NCBI GenBank assembly: GCA_943326025.2
Contig: CALPRR020000167.1
Span: forward strand, 1 to 5,498
Length of the DNA: 5,498 nt
Direction of reading: 5' to 3'
From: Candidatus Kuenenia stuttgartensis
GTDB taxonomy: Bacteria; Bacteroidota; Bacteroidia; Flavobacteriales_D; Crocinitomicaceae
This document shows, in pieces, positions 1 through 5,498 of this stretch (position 1 is its first letter; each line of letters opens with the position of its first letter). Position numbers and translations under genes: made by a program. The notes beneath the pieces were generated by a model that was not told where the DNA came from, made no database searches, and was given only the letters and a program-made list of their open reading frames with translations.

Positions 1-39
1 ATTAGAATAAACTACAACTACAAAAACTATTTTTGACAC

Positions 40-69
40 AAAAAAGGCGCAAATTCAATTTGCGCCTTT
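40..69 (-). terminator. Intrinsic terminator after the SUFU gene, possibly bidirectional
   Basis: A perfect inverted repeat pairs 43-55 with 57-69 (AAAGGCGCAAATT and its complement). A realistic fold has an 11-bp stem and a 5-base loop. Read leftward, the GC-rich stem is followed by six T (bases 45-40), as expected of a rho-independent terminator for the leftward gene ending at 91. Read rightward, the stem is followed by TTTGCATTTT, a weaker T-tract, so it could also stop a rightward gene entering from the left edge. Confidence 0.85.
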
Positions 70-90
70 GCATTTTACTGATTTATTTAA

Positions 91-711
91 TTATTTTCCT
101 AAAAATTTCCATTTACTTCTCAATACAGTTCCTCTGTAATCATCTAACTTTTCAGTGATACCATGATTCATCAATTTTTGAGATAACTTCAATGTTCCTT
201 TACCTTGTTTGTAATCCATTTCTTCTTCAAAAATTGGGATGATACTCAATAAATAAACTGTTTTATCTTCCAATTCAACAGGATTTAACTCATCTGTTAA
301 AAGCATCGTATCACTTAAGAAAAAATGATTTTGTTTCATGGTGTTTGACAATGCTTTGAATGGATTTCCGCAAGGAATTGTATGTCCGTGACCAAACCAA
401 GTATTTTTTGAAACGACATGTTTTGCCAAACGCTGAATCCAATCAAAAATCCAATTCATGTTTGAATTTTCATGATCATTCACTTCCCAATAACTAGGCA
501 AGCAAAAGTAAATTTCATTAAATTCTCTTCCCGCAACTTTCTCGGGGACTTCCATTTTGAAATCACTTAATCCATTTGTAACCAAAATACGTAATTGATT
601 ATCAAAATTAAGGGTTACAAGTAACAATGGCATTTCAGTTGAATTAACGGCAACTTGCTGAACATTTTGTTCACCAAATCGCTTAATTAATTCTTTTTCA
701 AAATTGGTCAT
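91..711 (-). CDS. Suppressor of fused (SUFU) domain protein
   Basis: This 206-aa protein consists almost wholly of a bacterial SUFU domain (PF05076 type). Visible family hallmarks are LVTNGLSD at 43-50, an R-x-F-x-EIYFCLP-x-x-W stretch at 62-75, WFGHGHTIPCGNPF at 105-118, and the C-terminal pattern of a PI-x-EEE segment (159-164) followed by a KG and a closing LDDYR (189-193). No signal peptide or membrane helix is visible, so it should be cytoplasmic. Its start lies 16 bases after the stop of the DUF2911 gene, which suggests co-transcription, and a strong terminator follows it. The region before the ATG is A/T-rich with no Shine-Dalgarno. In animals SUFU binds Gli transcription factors. In bacteria many family members are predicted immunity proteins of polymorphic toxin systems, but stand-alone copies like this have no proven function, and no toxin gene is visible here. 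The family assignment is firm and the role is unknown. Confidence 0.9.
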   Translation of the reverse strand: MTNFEKELIKRFGEQNVQQVAVNSTEMPLLLVTLNFDNQLRILVTNGLSDFKMEVPEKVAGREFNEIYFCLPSYWEVNDHENSNMNWIFDWIQRLAKHVVSKNTWFGHGHTIPCGNPFKALSNTMKQNHFFLSDTMLLTDELNPVELEDKTVYLLSIIPIFEEEMDYKQGKGTLKLSQKLMNHGITEKLDDYRGTVLRSKWKFLGK

Positions 712-727
712 TTATAAATTATTAAGA

Positions 728-1567
728 TTATTTACTCCAAGCTTCTATTGAAGTTTTAATCATTTTAACGTAATCGTTATTTTTATCTACTTCAGCTGCT
801 TTTAATGCAATTTTAGCCGTACCAATCGCTGCTTTTTTGTCACCTAATTCAGCTTGAATTTGAGCTTTTGTATTGTACATCCAATAAGCTTGATCTCCTT
901 GCATTTCACATGCTTTTGAAACCCAAGTAAAAGCTTGTTTTAAGTCTTTTTTCTCTTTGAAGTAGTAATTACCAGCATTGTAGTATTCTCCAGCTGTTGG
1001 TCCAGCCATTAATTTATCAATAGCAGCCATAACTTTTTTGTTAGTAGGAGTTGTAAATTGAACCGAAGCAATTGTCTGATCCCAAGCAAAATTTAAAGTA
1101 GCACTTTCTTTTTCAAAATTATCAATTGAAATGGTGAAAGTTTCAATAACATCAATTGTTGTTTTAACTTTAGCTGTTGTTTTTAGAGCAACTTTAGCAT
1201 CTTCCCAAGTATCAGGTGTTCCCCAATTCGTTGTGTCTTTATAGAAAATAATATCCCAAGCCTCTTTTCCTGGTTTAGTAAAAATAGCATACGTCCCTTT
1301 TTGTAAAGTATCTTTTCCAAATGTAATTGGATCACTTGATCTAAAAAGGGTGTTTTCATTTGCTCCAGTTCTCCAAAGTTCTCCGAATGGTAACATATCA
1401 CCAAAAACGGTTCTACCTTTTTTTCCAGGACGAGAATAAGAAATTTTAACATCTGTTAATCCCACTTTTTGTTCCACTTTAGCAGCTGGACTTGCTTTTG
1501 GAAATTGTACTTGACCATTTACTGCAGAAACAGTAACTAATGATAGAAATAAGAATAATTTTTTCAT
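728..1567 (-). CDS. Exported DUF2911 protein with C-terminal TPR-like region
   Basis: This 279-aa protein begins with a clear Sec signal peptide: KK at 2-3, a hydrophobic core at 4-16, and likely cleavage after AVNG at 18. The mature N-terminus lacks a lipobox cysteine, so it is probably periplasmic or further exported rather than a lipoprotein. Residues of about 22-165 match DUF2911, with SRPGKKGR (45-52), LPFGELWRTGANENT (59-73), the GTYAIFTKPG turn (91-100) and W-x-I-I-F-Y with NWG (104-116). Residues of about 197-279 form paired amphipathic helices typical of TPR repeats, with aromatic and Ala positions such as NAGNYYFKEK and AYWMYNTKAQIQAELGD. This two-part architecture is common in Bacteroidota. 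The function of DUF2911 is not established. The gene follows the DUF6495-like gene by 44 bases and precedes the SUFU gene by 16. The start is fixed by the signal peptide. Confidence is high for the family and low for any role. Confidence 0.92.
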   Translation of the reverse strand: MKKLFLFLSLVTVSAVNGQVQFPKASPAAKVEQKVGLTDVKISYSRPGKKGRTVFGDMLPFGELWRTGANENTLFRSSDPITFGKDTLQKGTYAIFTKPGKEAWDIIFYKDTTNWGTPDTWEDAKVALKTTAKVKTTIDVIETFTISIDNFEKESATLNFAWDQTIASVQFTTPTNKKVMAAIDKLMAGPTAGEYYNAGNYYFKEKKDLKQAFTWVSKACEMQGDQAYWMYNTKAQIQAELGDKKAAIGTAKIALKAAEVDKNNDYVKMIKTSIEAWSK

Positions 1568-1591
1568 TTTATAATTTTGTTTGTAGTTGGC

Positions 1592-1623
1592 TAAAATTAG
1601 TCATAATTAAATTAATCTACCAA
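1592..1623 (-). promoter_or_regulatory. Possible weak internal promoter before the DUF2911 gene
   Basis: On the minus strand TTG (1623-1621) is followed after 21 bases by TAATTTTA (1599-1592). This is close to the flavobacterial pattern TTG-N17-23-TAnnTTTG, with a mismatch at the last base. It would start transcription roughly 20 bases before the DUF2911 start codon and overlaps the end of the upstream gene. In DNA this A/T-rich such matches arise easily by chance. Confidence 0.25.
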
Positions 1624-2079
1624 CAACAATAATGCATCCCAAAACGCTTGAGTTGAATTAAAACAACCTTGCTCAATCATCTCATGAATTTCAGTTTCAC
1701 GTGATTTGACATATTTTTTTTCAGTTTTGAAATATGACAAATTTTGTGGATTTTTAGATAAAGCTTCATGAATACTTTCAGGAGTTGTTAAATCAACAGT
1801 TCCATCTTTTTTATTCAACGAAATCAATTCCATTTTATCGTCTAAACAATTGAAAACAATACAAGAATCAGCACTTCTAAATTCAATAAATTTGATTTTT
1901 TCATAGACTTTTTGAAGAACAGTATCTGAAAAAACTTCCACTAATTGAGTTGCTTTATCCAGATCAGATTTATTCCATTCCAACCATTCTTCGTTTGTTA
2001 CACCATTTGTAATCATGAAATGTTTAAAATCTTCATCAAAGATTTCCATTTCTTCTTTCGTTAAAAATCGATACTTCAT
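1612..2079 (-). CDS. Conserved flavobacterial protein, DUF6495-like
   Basis: I chose the ATG at 2079, giving 155 aa, because the protein then begins MKYRFLTKEEMEIFDEDF, the usual start of this Bacteroidota family as I recall it. The same frame is open further upstream to a TTG at 2136, but the extra 19 residues look like translated promoter DNA. The protein is soluble, with no signal peptide or membrane helix, acidic overall, and probably mostly helical at both ends. It has an N-terminal helix (7-22), a central FSDTVLQKVYEKI helix (50-62), a short strand region (63-95), and a C-terminal segment with IHEAL (103-107), a Lys-rich stretch, then REIHEM-like and GCFNSTQAFWDALL (128-152). No catalytic motif is recognisable. 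It is the first gene of the leftward run and is divergent from the PpiD homologue. The family name is from memory and moderately sure; no function is known to me. Confidence 0.8.
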   Translation of the reverse strand: MKYRFLTKEEMEIFDEDFKHFMITNGVTNEEWLEWNKSDLDKATQLVEVFSDTVLQKVYEKIKFIEFRSADSCIVFNCLDDKMELISLNKKDGTVDLTTPESIHEALSKNPQNLSYFKTEKKYVKSRETEIHEMIEQGCFNSTQAFWDALLLLVD

Positions 2080-2083
2080 GTTA

Positions 2084-2091
2084 CAAAAATA
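2084..2091 (-). promoter_or_regulatory. Putative -7 promoter box for the DUF6495-like gene
   Basis: The minus strand reads TATTTTTG at 2091-2084, a full match to the Bacteroidota -7 consensus TAnnTTTG. No TTG is found 17-23 bases upstream; the nearest is at 2136-2134, 42 bases away. The box lies only four bases before the ATG at 2079, so transcription from it would give a nearly leaderless mRNA. It could equally be a chance match in A/T-rich DNA. Confidence 0.35.
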
Positions 2092-2199
2092 AAAATGATT
2101 TTCTAATCGATATGCTTTAGAAATTTGATTTAACAATTAATATTTCAAAAAAAACACATTGTTTTTACATGGAAACTTTTATTAATCAATTCATCTAAT

Positions 2200-2207
2200 T
2201 ATATTCG
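2200..2207 (+). promoter_or_regulatory. Putative -7 promoter box for the PpiD homologue
   Basis: TATATTCG at 2200-2207, followed by CACC, fits the common flavobacterial -7 element TAnnTTTG with one mismatch. It sits 21 bases before the ATG, giving a short, A-rich leader. No clear TTG -33 element is present at the expected distance; the region upstream is only T-rich (2177-2183). Confidence 0.5.
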
Positions 2208-2228
2208 CACCATTAAAGAATTTTCGAA

Positions 2229-4433
2229 ATGGCAATTATTGGTAAAATTAGAGAAAAATCAGTGCTTTTAGTCGTAATTATTGGACTAGCTTTATTAGCA
2301 TTTATCTTAGGAAACTATGAAAAAATGTCTGGTGGCACAGAAGATGTATTTGGTTATGGAACAGTTTTCGGTGAAAAAGTAAATCCTGAAAAATACGCTG
2401 CTGAGGCTCAAAAATTTGTAGAACAAGATGCTCAACAAGCTCAACAAGAGCAAAAAGAGTATACTCAAAAAGATAAAGATGCTTCTGAAGATAAAGGTTG
2501 GAATTATGTTGTAGAAACTACAATCTTAGAAAAAGAATTCGAAGCATTAGGAATAGAAGTAAATGATACGGAATTTGATTCTTACTTATATGGTAAAGAC
2601 GGATTTACAGTATTACCTGAGTTATTACAAAGTTTTGCTGACGCAACAGGTAGATTAGATGAGAAAAAATTACAAAGTACAATCAACCAATTGCAAACAT
2701 CTAACAAACCAGAAGATCAAAAAAGATGGGAAGATTCTAAAAAATACTACATCGAAAGAAGAAAACAAGAGAAATATTATGCAATCATCAAACAAGGTGT
2801 TTACGTTACAAAGTTAGAAGCTGAAGAAGAATACAACGCTCAAAAAGAAATCAAAAACATCTCTTACGTTTGGAATAAATACTTTGATATCAAAGATGAA
2901 AGTGTTAAACCAACTGAAGCTGAATTACAAGCTTATTTTGATGAACATAAAGGCGAGAAAAAATTCGAAAATGCTAGCGATAGTAGAGAAGTTAAGTATT
3001 TTGATGTAATGATTAATCCTTCTAAAGCTGATTCAACAAAATTCAACAAAGAATTTGAAACAATCAAGAAAGGCTTTGCAACTTCGACGAATGATTCGGT
3101 TTTCGTAATGGCGAATTCTGATATAAAATTCTATACCAACAAGCATACTGCTACATTCCGTCCAGAAGGTGATGCAAAAGCACAAAAAGGAATGACATAC
3201 CCTGCTGCTATGGATACAGTTTTCAAAACTGCTGCTATAGGACAAATAGTTGGACCTTACCAAGACAATGGAAACACAAGATTGGCTAAAATCATTGATT
3301 TCAATACGAAGTTGTGTAAAGTAAGACACATCTTAATTTCTGCTCCTAAAGGCGAAACTAAGAAAATTGAAGCTGCTCAAAAGAAAGCAGATAGTATCGT
3401 GAAATTATTGAACAAAGATAATTTTGCTGATTTCGTAACGCGTTTTTCTGAAGATCCAGGATCAAAAGAAAAAGGTGGAGTTTACGAAAATTTCTTAGAT
3501 TATGAAATGGTTCCTGAGTTCTCTGCATTTGCTACTGAAAAAGCAATCGGAACAATTGGAACAGTTAAAACTGATTTCGGTATTCACATTATGGAAGTAA
3601 TGGATAGAAAAGCGGTTAAATATCCTGTTTTAGCTTTAATACAAAAAACATTAGTTGCTAGTCAAGAAACTATTGATTATAAAATAAGTGAAGTTGACAA
3701 TATTCATATCAATATAAACGCTCAAATCAGTAATGAGTCTGATGCTGCTAAAAAAATTGAATTGTTTGACACGATTGCTTCTAAAGCAGGTTATATGTCA
3801 AGACCAGCTAGAATTGAAACAAACAAACCAATGTTATTCGGTTTCAATACAAAAATGGCAGAAGATAAAATTTTGAAATTGGCCTACAATGATGAAGCTG
3901 AAGTTGGTACTTTATGTTCAGCTCCTATTAAAGATAAAAACCGATATATAATTGCAATCTTAGCTTCTATCCGTGCGAAAGGTACTCCAGAATTTAATGA
4001 TGTGAAAGATATGATTAAAGCTGAAGTAATTAAAGAGAAAAAAGCTAAACGTTACATCGCTAATATGATGGGTAAATCATTAGAACAGATTGCAAAGGCA
4101 AATGGTTCTAAAGTAACAAAAGCGGATGTTACATTTGCAAATCCTCAAATTACTGAAGCTGGTTATGAACCTCAAGTTATTGGAGCAATCTTCTCTCAAT
4201 TAAAAGATGGTCAAAAAACATTACCTTTGAAAGGTGAATCAGGAGTATTTGTTATCCAATTAAACAAAACAGTAAAAGCACCTGCAACAGCTAATTATAA
4301 TGTTGAAAGAGATCAATTATTAGCTACTTTAAAAGGAAGCATTATAAATCAAGCAAGACAAGCATTAATGAAAAAAGCAGATGTTGTAGATAACCGTCGT
4401 TTCATGAACGCTGGAATCAGAAGACAAGCTTAA
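2229..4433 (+). CDS. ppiD: PpiD/SurA-type membrane-anchored peptidyl-prolyl cis-trans isomerase
   Basis: This 734-aa protein is a likely periplasmic foldase and chaperone that helps newly exported proteins fold. Residues 12-28 form one transmembrane helix after a short basic N-terminus, so the bulk is periplasmic. Residues of about 44-235 are a helical, charged SurA_N-like chaperone region with a Gln/Lys-rich stretch at 64-83. An intact parvulin domain spans about 363-459: VRHIL (365-369), FSEDPGS (406-412), GG at 416-417, M427, F431 and TDFGIHI (448-454). By alignment with Pin1, H367, D409, M427, F431 and H453 would be the active-site positions. Residues 251-358 look like a degenerate parvulin domain lacking these residues, and further parvulin-like half modules occur at 552-585 and 651-681. 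E. coli PpiD is shorter (623 aa); the longer form is usual in Bacteroidota. The start is supported by the immediate membrane anchor. The gene has its own promoter-like box and terminator. The symbol follows architecture; PpiD and SurA homology are hard to separate here. Confidence 0.93.
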   Translation: MAIIGKIREKSVLLVVIIGLALLAFILGNYEKMSGGTEDVFGYGTVFGEKVNPEKYAAEAQKFVEQDAQQAQQEQKEYTQKDKDASEDKGWNYVVETTILEKEFEALGIEVNDTEFDSYLYGKDGFTVLPELLQSFADATGRLDEKKLQSTINQLQTSNKPEDQKRWEDSKKYYIERRKQEKYYAIIKQGVYVTKLEAEEEYNAQKEIKNISYVWNKYFDIKDESVKPTEAELQAYFDEHKGEKKFENASDSREVKYFDVMINPSKADSTKFNKEFETIKKGFATSTNDSVFVMANSDIKFYTNKHTATFRPEGDAKAQKGMTYPAAMDTVFKTAAIGQIVGPYQDNGNTRLAKIIDFNTKLCKVRHILISAPKGETKKIEAAQKKADSIVKLLNKDNFADFVTRFSEDPGSKEKGGVYENFLDYEMVPEFSAFATEKAIGTIGTVKTDFGIHIMEVMDRKAVKYPVLALIQKTLVASQETIDYKISEVDNIHININAQISNESDAAKKIELFDTIASKAGYMSRPARIETNKPMLFGFNTKMAEDKILKLAYNDEAEVGTLCSAPIKDKNRYIIAILASIRAKGTPEFNDVKDMIKAEVIKEKKAKRYIANMMGKSLEQIAKANGSKVTKADVTFANPQITEAGYEPQVIGAIFSQLKDGQKTLPLKGESGVFVIQLNKTVKAPATANYNVERDQLLATLKGSIINQARQALMKKADVVDNRRFMNAGIRRQA

Positions 4434-4451
4434 AATAATTTATACATTTTG

Positions 4452-4480
4452 AAACCCGCTTATTACTAAGCGGGTTTTTT
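4452..4480 (+). terminator. Intrinsic terminator of the PpiD homologue
   Basis: A perfect 11-bp stem (AAACCCGCTTA at 4452-4462 with its complement at 4467-4477) encloses a TTAC loop. The run of T at 4475-4480 continues as ATTT. It lies 18 bases after the stop codon. This is a canonical rho-independent terminator for the rightward gene, and it separates it from the next rightward gene. Confidence 0.93.
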
Positions 4481-4522
4481 ATTTCATCAAATTTTTTATC
4501 ACATTCAAAAATTTAACTTAAA

Positions 4523-5170
4523 ATGAATCAAGAAGAACAAATATTAGACAATGCTGTAATAGCAAATGCAAACTTTACAGAATTCACCTTCCCACTTACA
4601 TTTGAATTTAAATTAGGAACCCTTTCCAATGATTTTATAGCTAAAGATGCTTCAGGGCAAACTATTGCTTATGTTCGCCAAAAAATGTTTCGTCTAAAAG
4701 AAGCAATAATGGTTTATAGCGATGAGAATAAAAACGAATTGAAATATAAAATCAATGCTAATAAAATCATTGATTTTAGTGCAAATTATGAATTCACAAA
4801 CAACAATGACAAAGTTCTAGGAAGTGTTGGAAGAAAAGGAATGAAATCACTTTGGAAAGCACATTACGAACTATTTGACGCTGACAAAAACAAGGAGTTT
4901 ACAATAAAAGAAGAAAATCCTTGGGCAAAAGTATTAGATACATTAATGAGCGAAATTCCTATAGTTGGAATATTTACAGGTTATGCATTCAATCCAAAAT
5001 ATGGTGTTTTATCAAATGAAGGTAAAACAATAGCTAGATTATCGAAAGAAAAATCGTTTTTCGGAAGAAAATTTAAATTAGAAAAATTAGAAAATCTTAA
5101 CGAAGGTGATAGTGAAAGAATTCTATTAGGATTAATGATGATGGTATTATTAGAAAGAAGAAGAGGATAA
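4523..5170 (+). CDS. LURP-one-related / tubby-like fold protein
   Basis: This 215-aa protein has no signal peptide. It shows the pattern of the LURP-one-related (LOR) family, whose fold resembles tubby C-terminal and phospholipid-scramblase domains. A series of short strands alternates with turns: FPLTFEFKLG (23-32), FIAKDASGQTIAYVRQKMF (38-56), AIMVYSDENK (61-70), a second strand set with VLGSVGRKGMKSLWKAHYELFD (98-119), and later GVLSNEGKTIARLSKE (161-176). The C-terminus is a hydrophobic helix (199-210, with LMMMVLL) capped by ERRRG. In this fold a C-terminal hydrophobic helix threads through the barrel, so it need not be a membrane anchor. Residues 144-156 (EIPIVGIFTGYAF) are also hydrophobic and could touch lipid. 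The gene follows a terminator and converges on the PCD gene, so it is probably transcribed alone, but I see no convincing promoter box. The biochemical role in bacteria is unknown. The fold assignment is moderately sure, from motif pattern alone. Confidence 0.82.
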   Translation: MNQEEQILDNAVIANANFTEFTFPLTFEFKLGTLSNDFIAKDASGQTIAYVRQKMFRLKEAIMVYSDENKNELKYKINANKIIDFSANYEFTNNNDKVLGSVGRKGMKSLWKAHYELFDADKNKEFTIKEENPWAKVLDTLMSEIPIVGIFTGYAFNPKYGVLSNEGKTIARLSKEKSFFGRKFKLEKLENLNEGDSERILLGLMMMVLLERRRG

Positions 5171-5178
5171 TAAATGAT

Positions 5179-5213
5179 AAATTGGTAGCTTGATTTCGCT
5201 CAGCTACCAATTT
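5179..5213. terminator. Hairpin between convergent genes, probable bidirectional terminator
   Basis: AAATTGGTAGCT at 5179-5190 pairs perfectly with 5202-5213 (12 bp) around an 11-base loop that can be shortened by two further pairs with a bulged T. It lies between the stop codons of two convergent genes, 8 bases from the left one and 4 bases from the right one. The A/T outer pairs supply a short U-run on either strand, but there is no long T-tract, so its efficiency is uncertain. Confidence 0.65.
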
Positions 5214-5217
5214 AACG

Positions 5218-5448
5218 TTAAAGTGAATCTATTAATTTTGCTAGTTTTCTATCTAAATCGCTGATTCCATTTTCTGTATGGGTGAATAATTTCAACCTTA
5301 ATCTAGAACACTGATAAATTTCAGCGTCCGGATGATGATCATTTTCATCAGCTAATTTTGCCACTTTTAATAAGAATTCAGCTAATTCTGTTTGATTTTT
5401 GAAACTAATTTCTTTAATTAATTTATTATCTAATATATTCCAATTCAT
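5218..5448 (-). CDS. phhB: Pterin-4a-carbinolamine dehydratase (4a-hydroxytetrahydrobiopterin dehydratase)
   Basis: This 76-aa protein belongs to the PCD/DCoH family, which dehydrates 4a-hydroxytetrahydropterin to quinonoid dihydropterin. That recycles the cofactor used by aromatic amino acid hydroxylases such as phenylalanine hydroxylase. The diagnostic motif is visible: DHHPDAE at 37-43 (H38, H39, P40), followed by Y45, THTENG at 56-61 and D64, giving the family pattern HHP...Y...TH...G...D. The expected FxF-like segment is less typical here (EISFKN, 13-18). The protein is short against the usual 95-110 aa because it lacks the first helix; short forms of this kind are common in Bacteroidota. 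The chosen ATG at 5448 is preceded by an A-run and gives the W at residue 3 expected near the start of short forms. The frame remains open to the right edge of the window, so a longer protein cannot be excluded. No phenylalanine hydroxylase gene is visible here. The symbol is by family only. Confidence 0.88.
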   Translation of the reverse strand: MNWNILDNKLIKEISFKNQTELAEFLLKVAKLADENDHHPDAEIYQCSRLRLKLFTHTENGISDLDRKLAKLIDSL

Positions 5449-5498
5449 TTTTTTGACATTCGAATTGTCCTGTAGATTTACTAATACTTTACAAATAC

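Noticed and set aside
1..36. Possible C-terminal end of a rightward gene, open in frame 1 and ending with TGA at 34-36 just before the terminator.
   Set aside because: Only eleven residues are visible, with no recognisable motif, and an open stretch this short is expected by chance. The position before a possibly bidirectional terminator is suggestive but not enough.
1183..1452. An 89-aa reading frame on the minus strand inside the DUF2911 gene.
   Set aside because: It overlaps the strongly supported DUF2911 domain on the same strand in another frame and resembles no known protein.
1..2136. The three-gene leftward run considered as a toxin-immunity or defence island because of the SUFU domain.
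   Set aside because: No toxin domain, nuclease, secretion tag or mobile-element sequence is present, and the other two genes look like conserved flavobacterial chromosomal genes.
2415..2480. Repetitive CAA-rich DNA within the PpiD homologue, considered as a tandem repeat.
   Set aside because: It encodes a Gln/Lys-rich helix inside the chaperone region and shows no regular repeat unit.
3033..3329. A 98-aa reading frame on the minus strand opposite the PpiD homologue.
   Set aside because: It is antisense to a well-supported coding region, has cysteine- and serine-rich composition typical of shadow frames, and has no family resemblance.
4481..4522. A promoter between the PpiD terminator and the LURP-one-related gene.
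   Set aside because: No TTG with a correctly spaced TAnnTTTG is present in this short stretch. A promoter is needed in principle, but none can be placed from the sequence.
5449..5498. A promoter for the PCD gene, with TTTG near the right edge and ACAATTCG about 23 bases on.
   Set aside because: The candidate -7 box mismatches the first two consensus bases, and the true upstream region lies outside the window.

Overview
The window looks like ordinary chromosomal sequence from a member of the Flavobacteriaceae (Bacteroidota), probably Flavobacterium or a close relative. The grounds are the low G+C content, the A-rich start regions without clear Shine-Dalgarno sequences, promoter-like TAnnTTTG/TAnnTTCG boxes, and a gene set typical of that family. 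No IS element, CRISPR array, tRNA, rRNA, phage gene or integration scar was seen. Coding density is high, and the longest gap between genes is about 150 bases.

Left part (1-2079): three genes read leftward, with gaps of 44 and 16 bases. In transcription order they are a 155-aa flavobacterial conserved protein (DUF6495-like), an exported DUF2911 protein with a C-terminal TPR-like region, and a SUFU (suppressor of fused) domain protein. A strong hairpin with a T-tract ends the run at 40-69. The spacing suggests one transcription unit, possibly with a second weak promoter before the DUF2911 gene. None of the three has an established biochemical function.

Middle (2080-4480): a divergent promoter region of about 150 bases separates the leftward run from a rightward 734-aa PpiD/SurA-type peptidyl-prolyl isomerase. 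This protein is anchored in the inner membrane by one N-terminal helix. It carries one apparently intact parvulin domain, plus at least three sequence segments that resemble parvulin C-terminal halves. A canonical intrinsic terminator (4452-4480) follows it directly, so it is probably monocistronic.

Right part (4523-5498): a rightward 215-aa protein of the LURP-one-related/tubby-like fold converges on a leftward 76-aa pterin-4a-carbinolamine dehydratase. A 12-bp inverted repeat between them probably terminates both.

The genes do not form an obvious single pathway. The window combines envelope protein folding (PpiD), pterin recycling (PCD) and several conserved proteins of unknown role. I found no convincing novel multi-gene system. 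The items most worth a second look are the bacterial SUFU protein next to a secreted DUF2911/TPR protein, the repeated parvulin-like segments of the PpiD homologue, and the conserved tubby-like protein.
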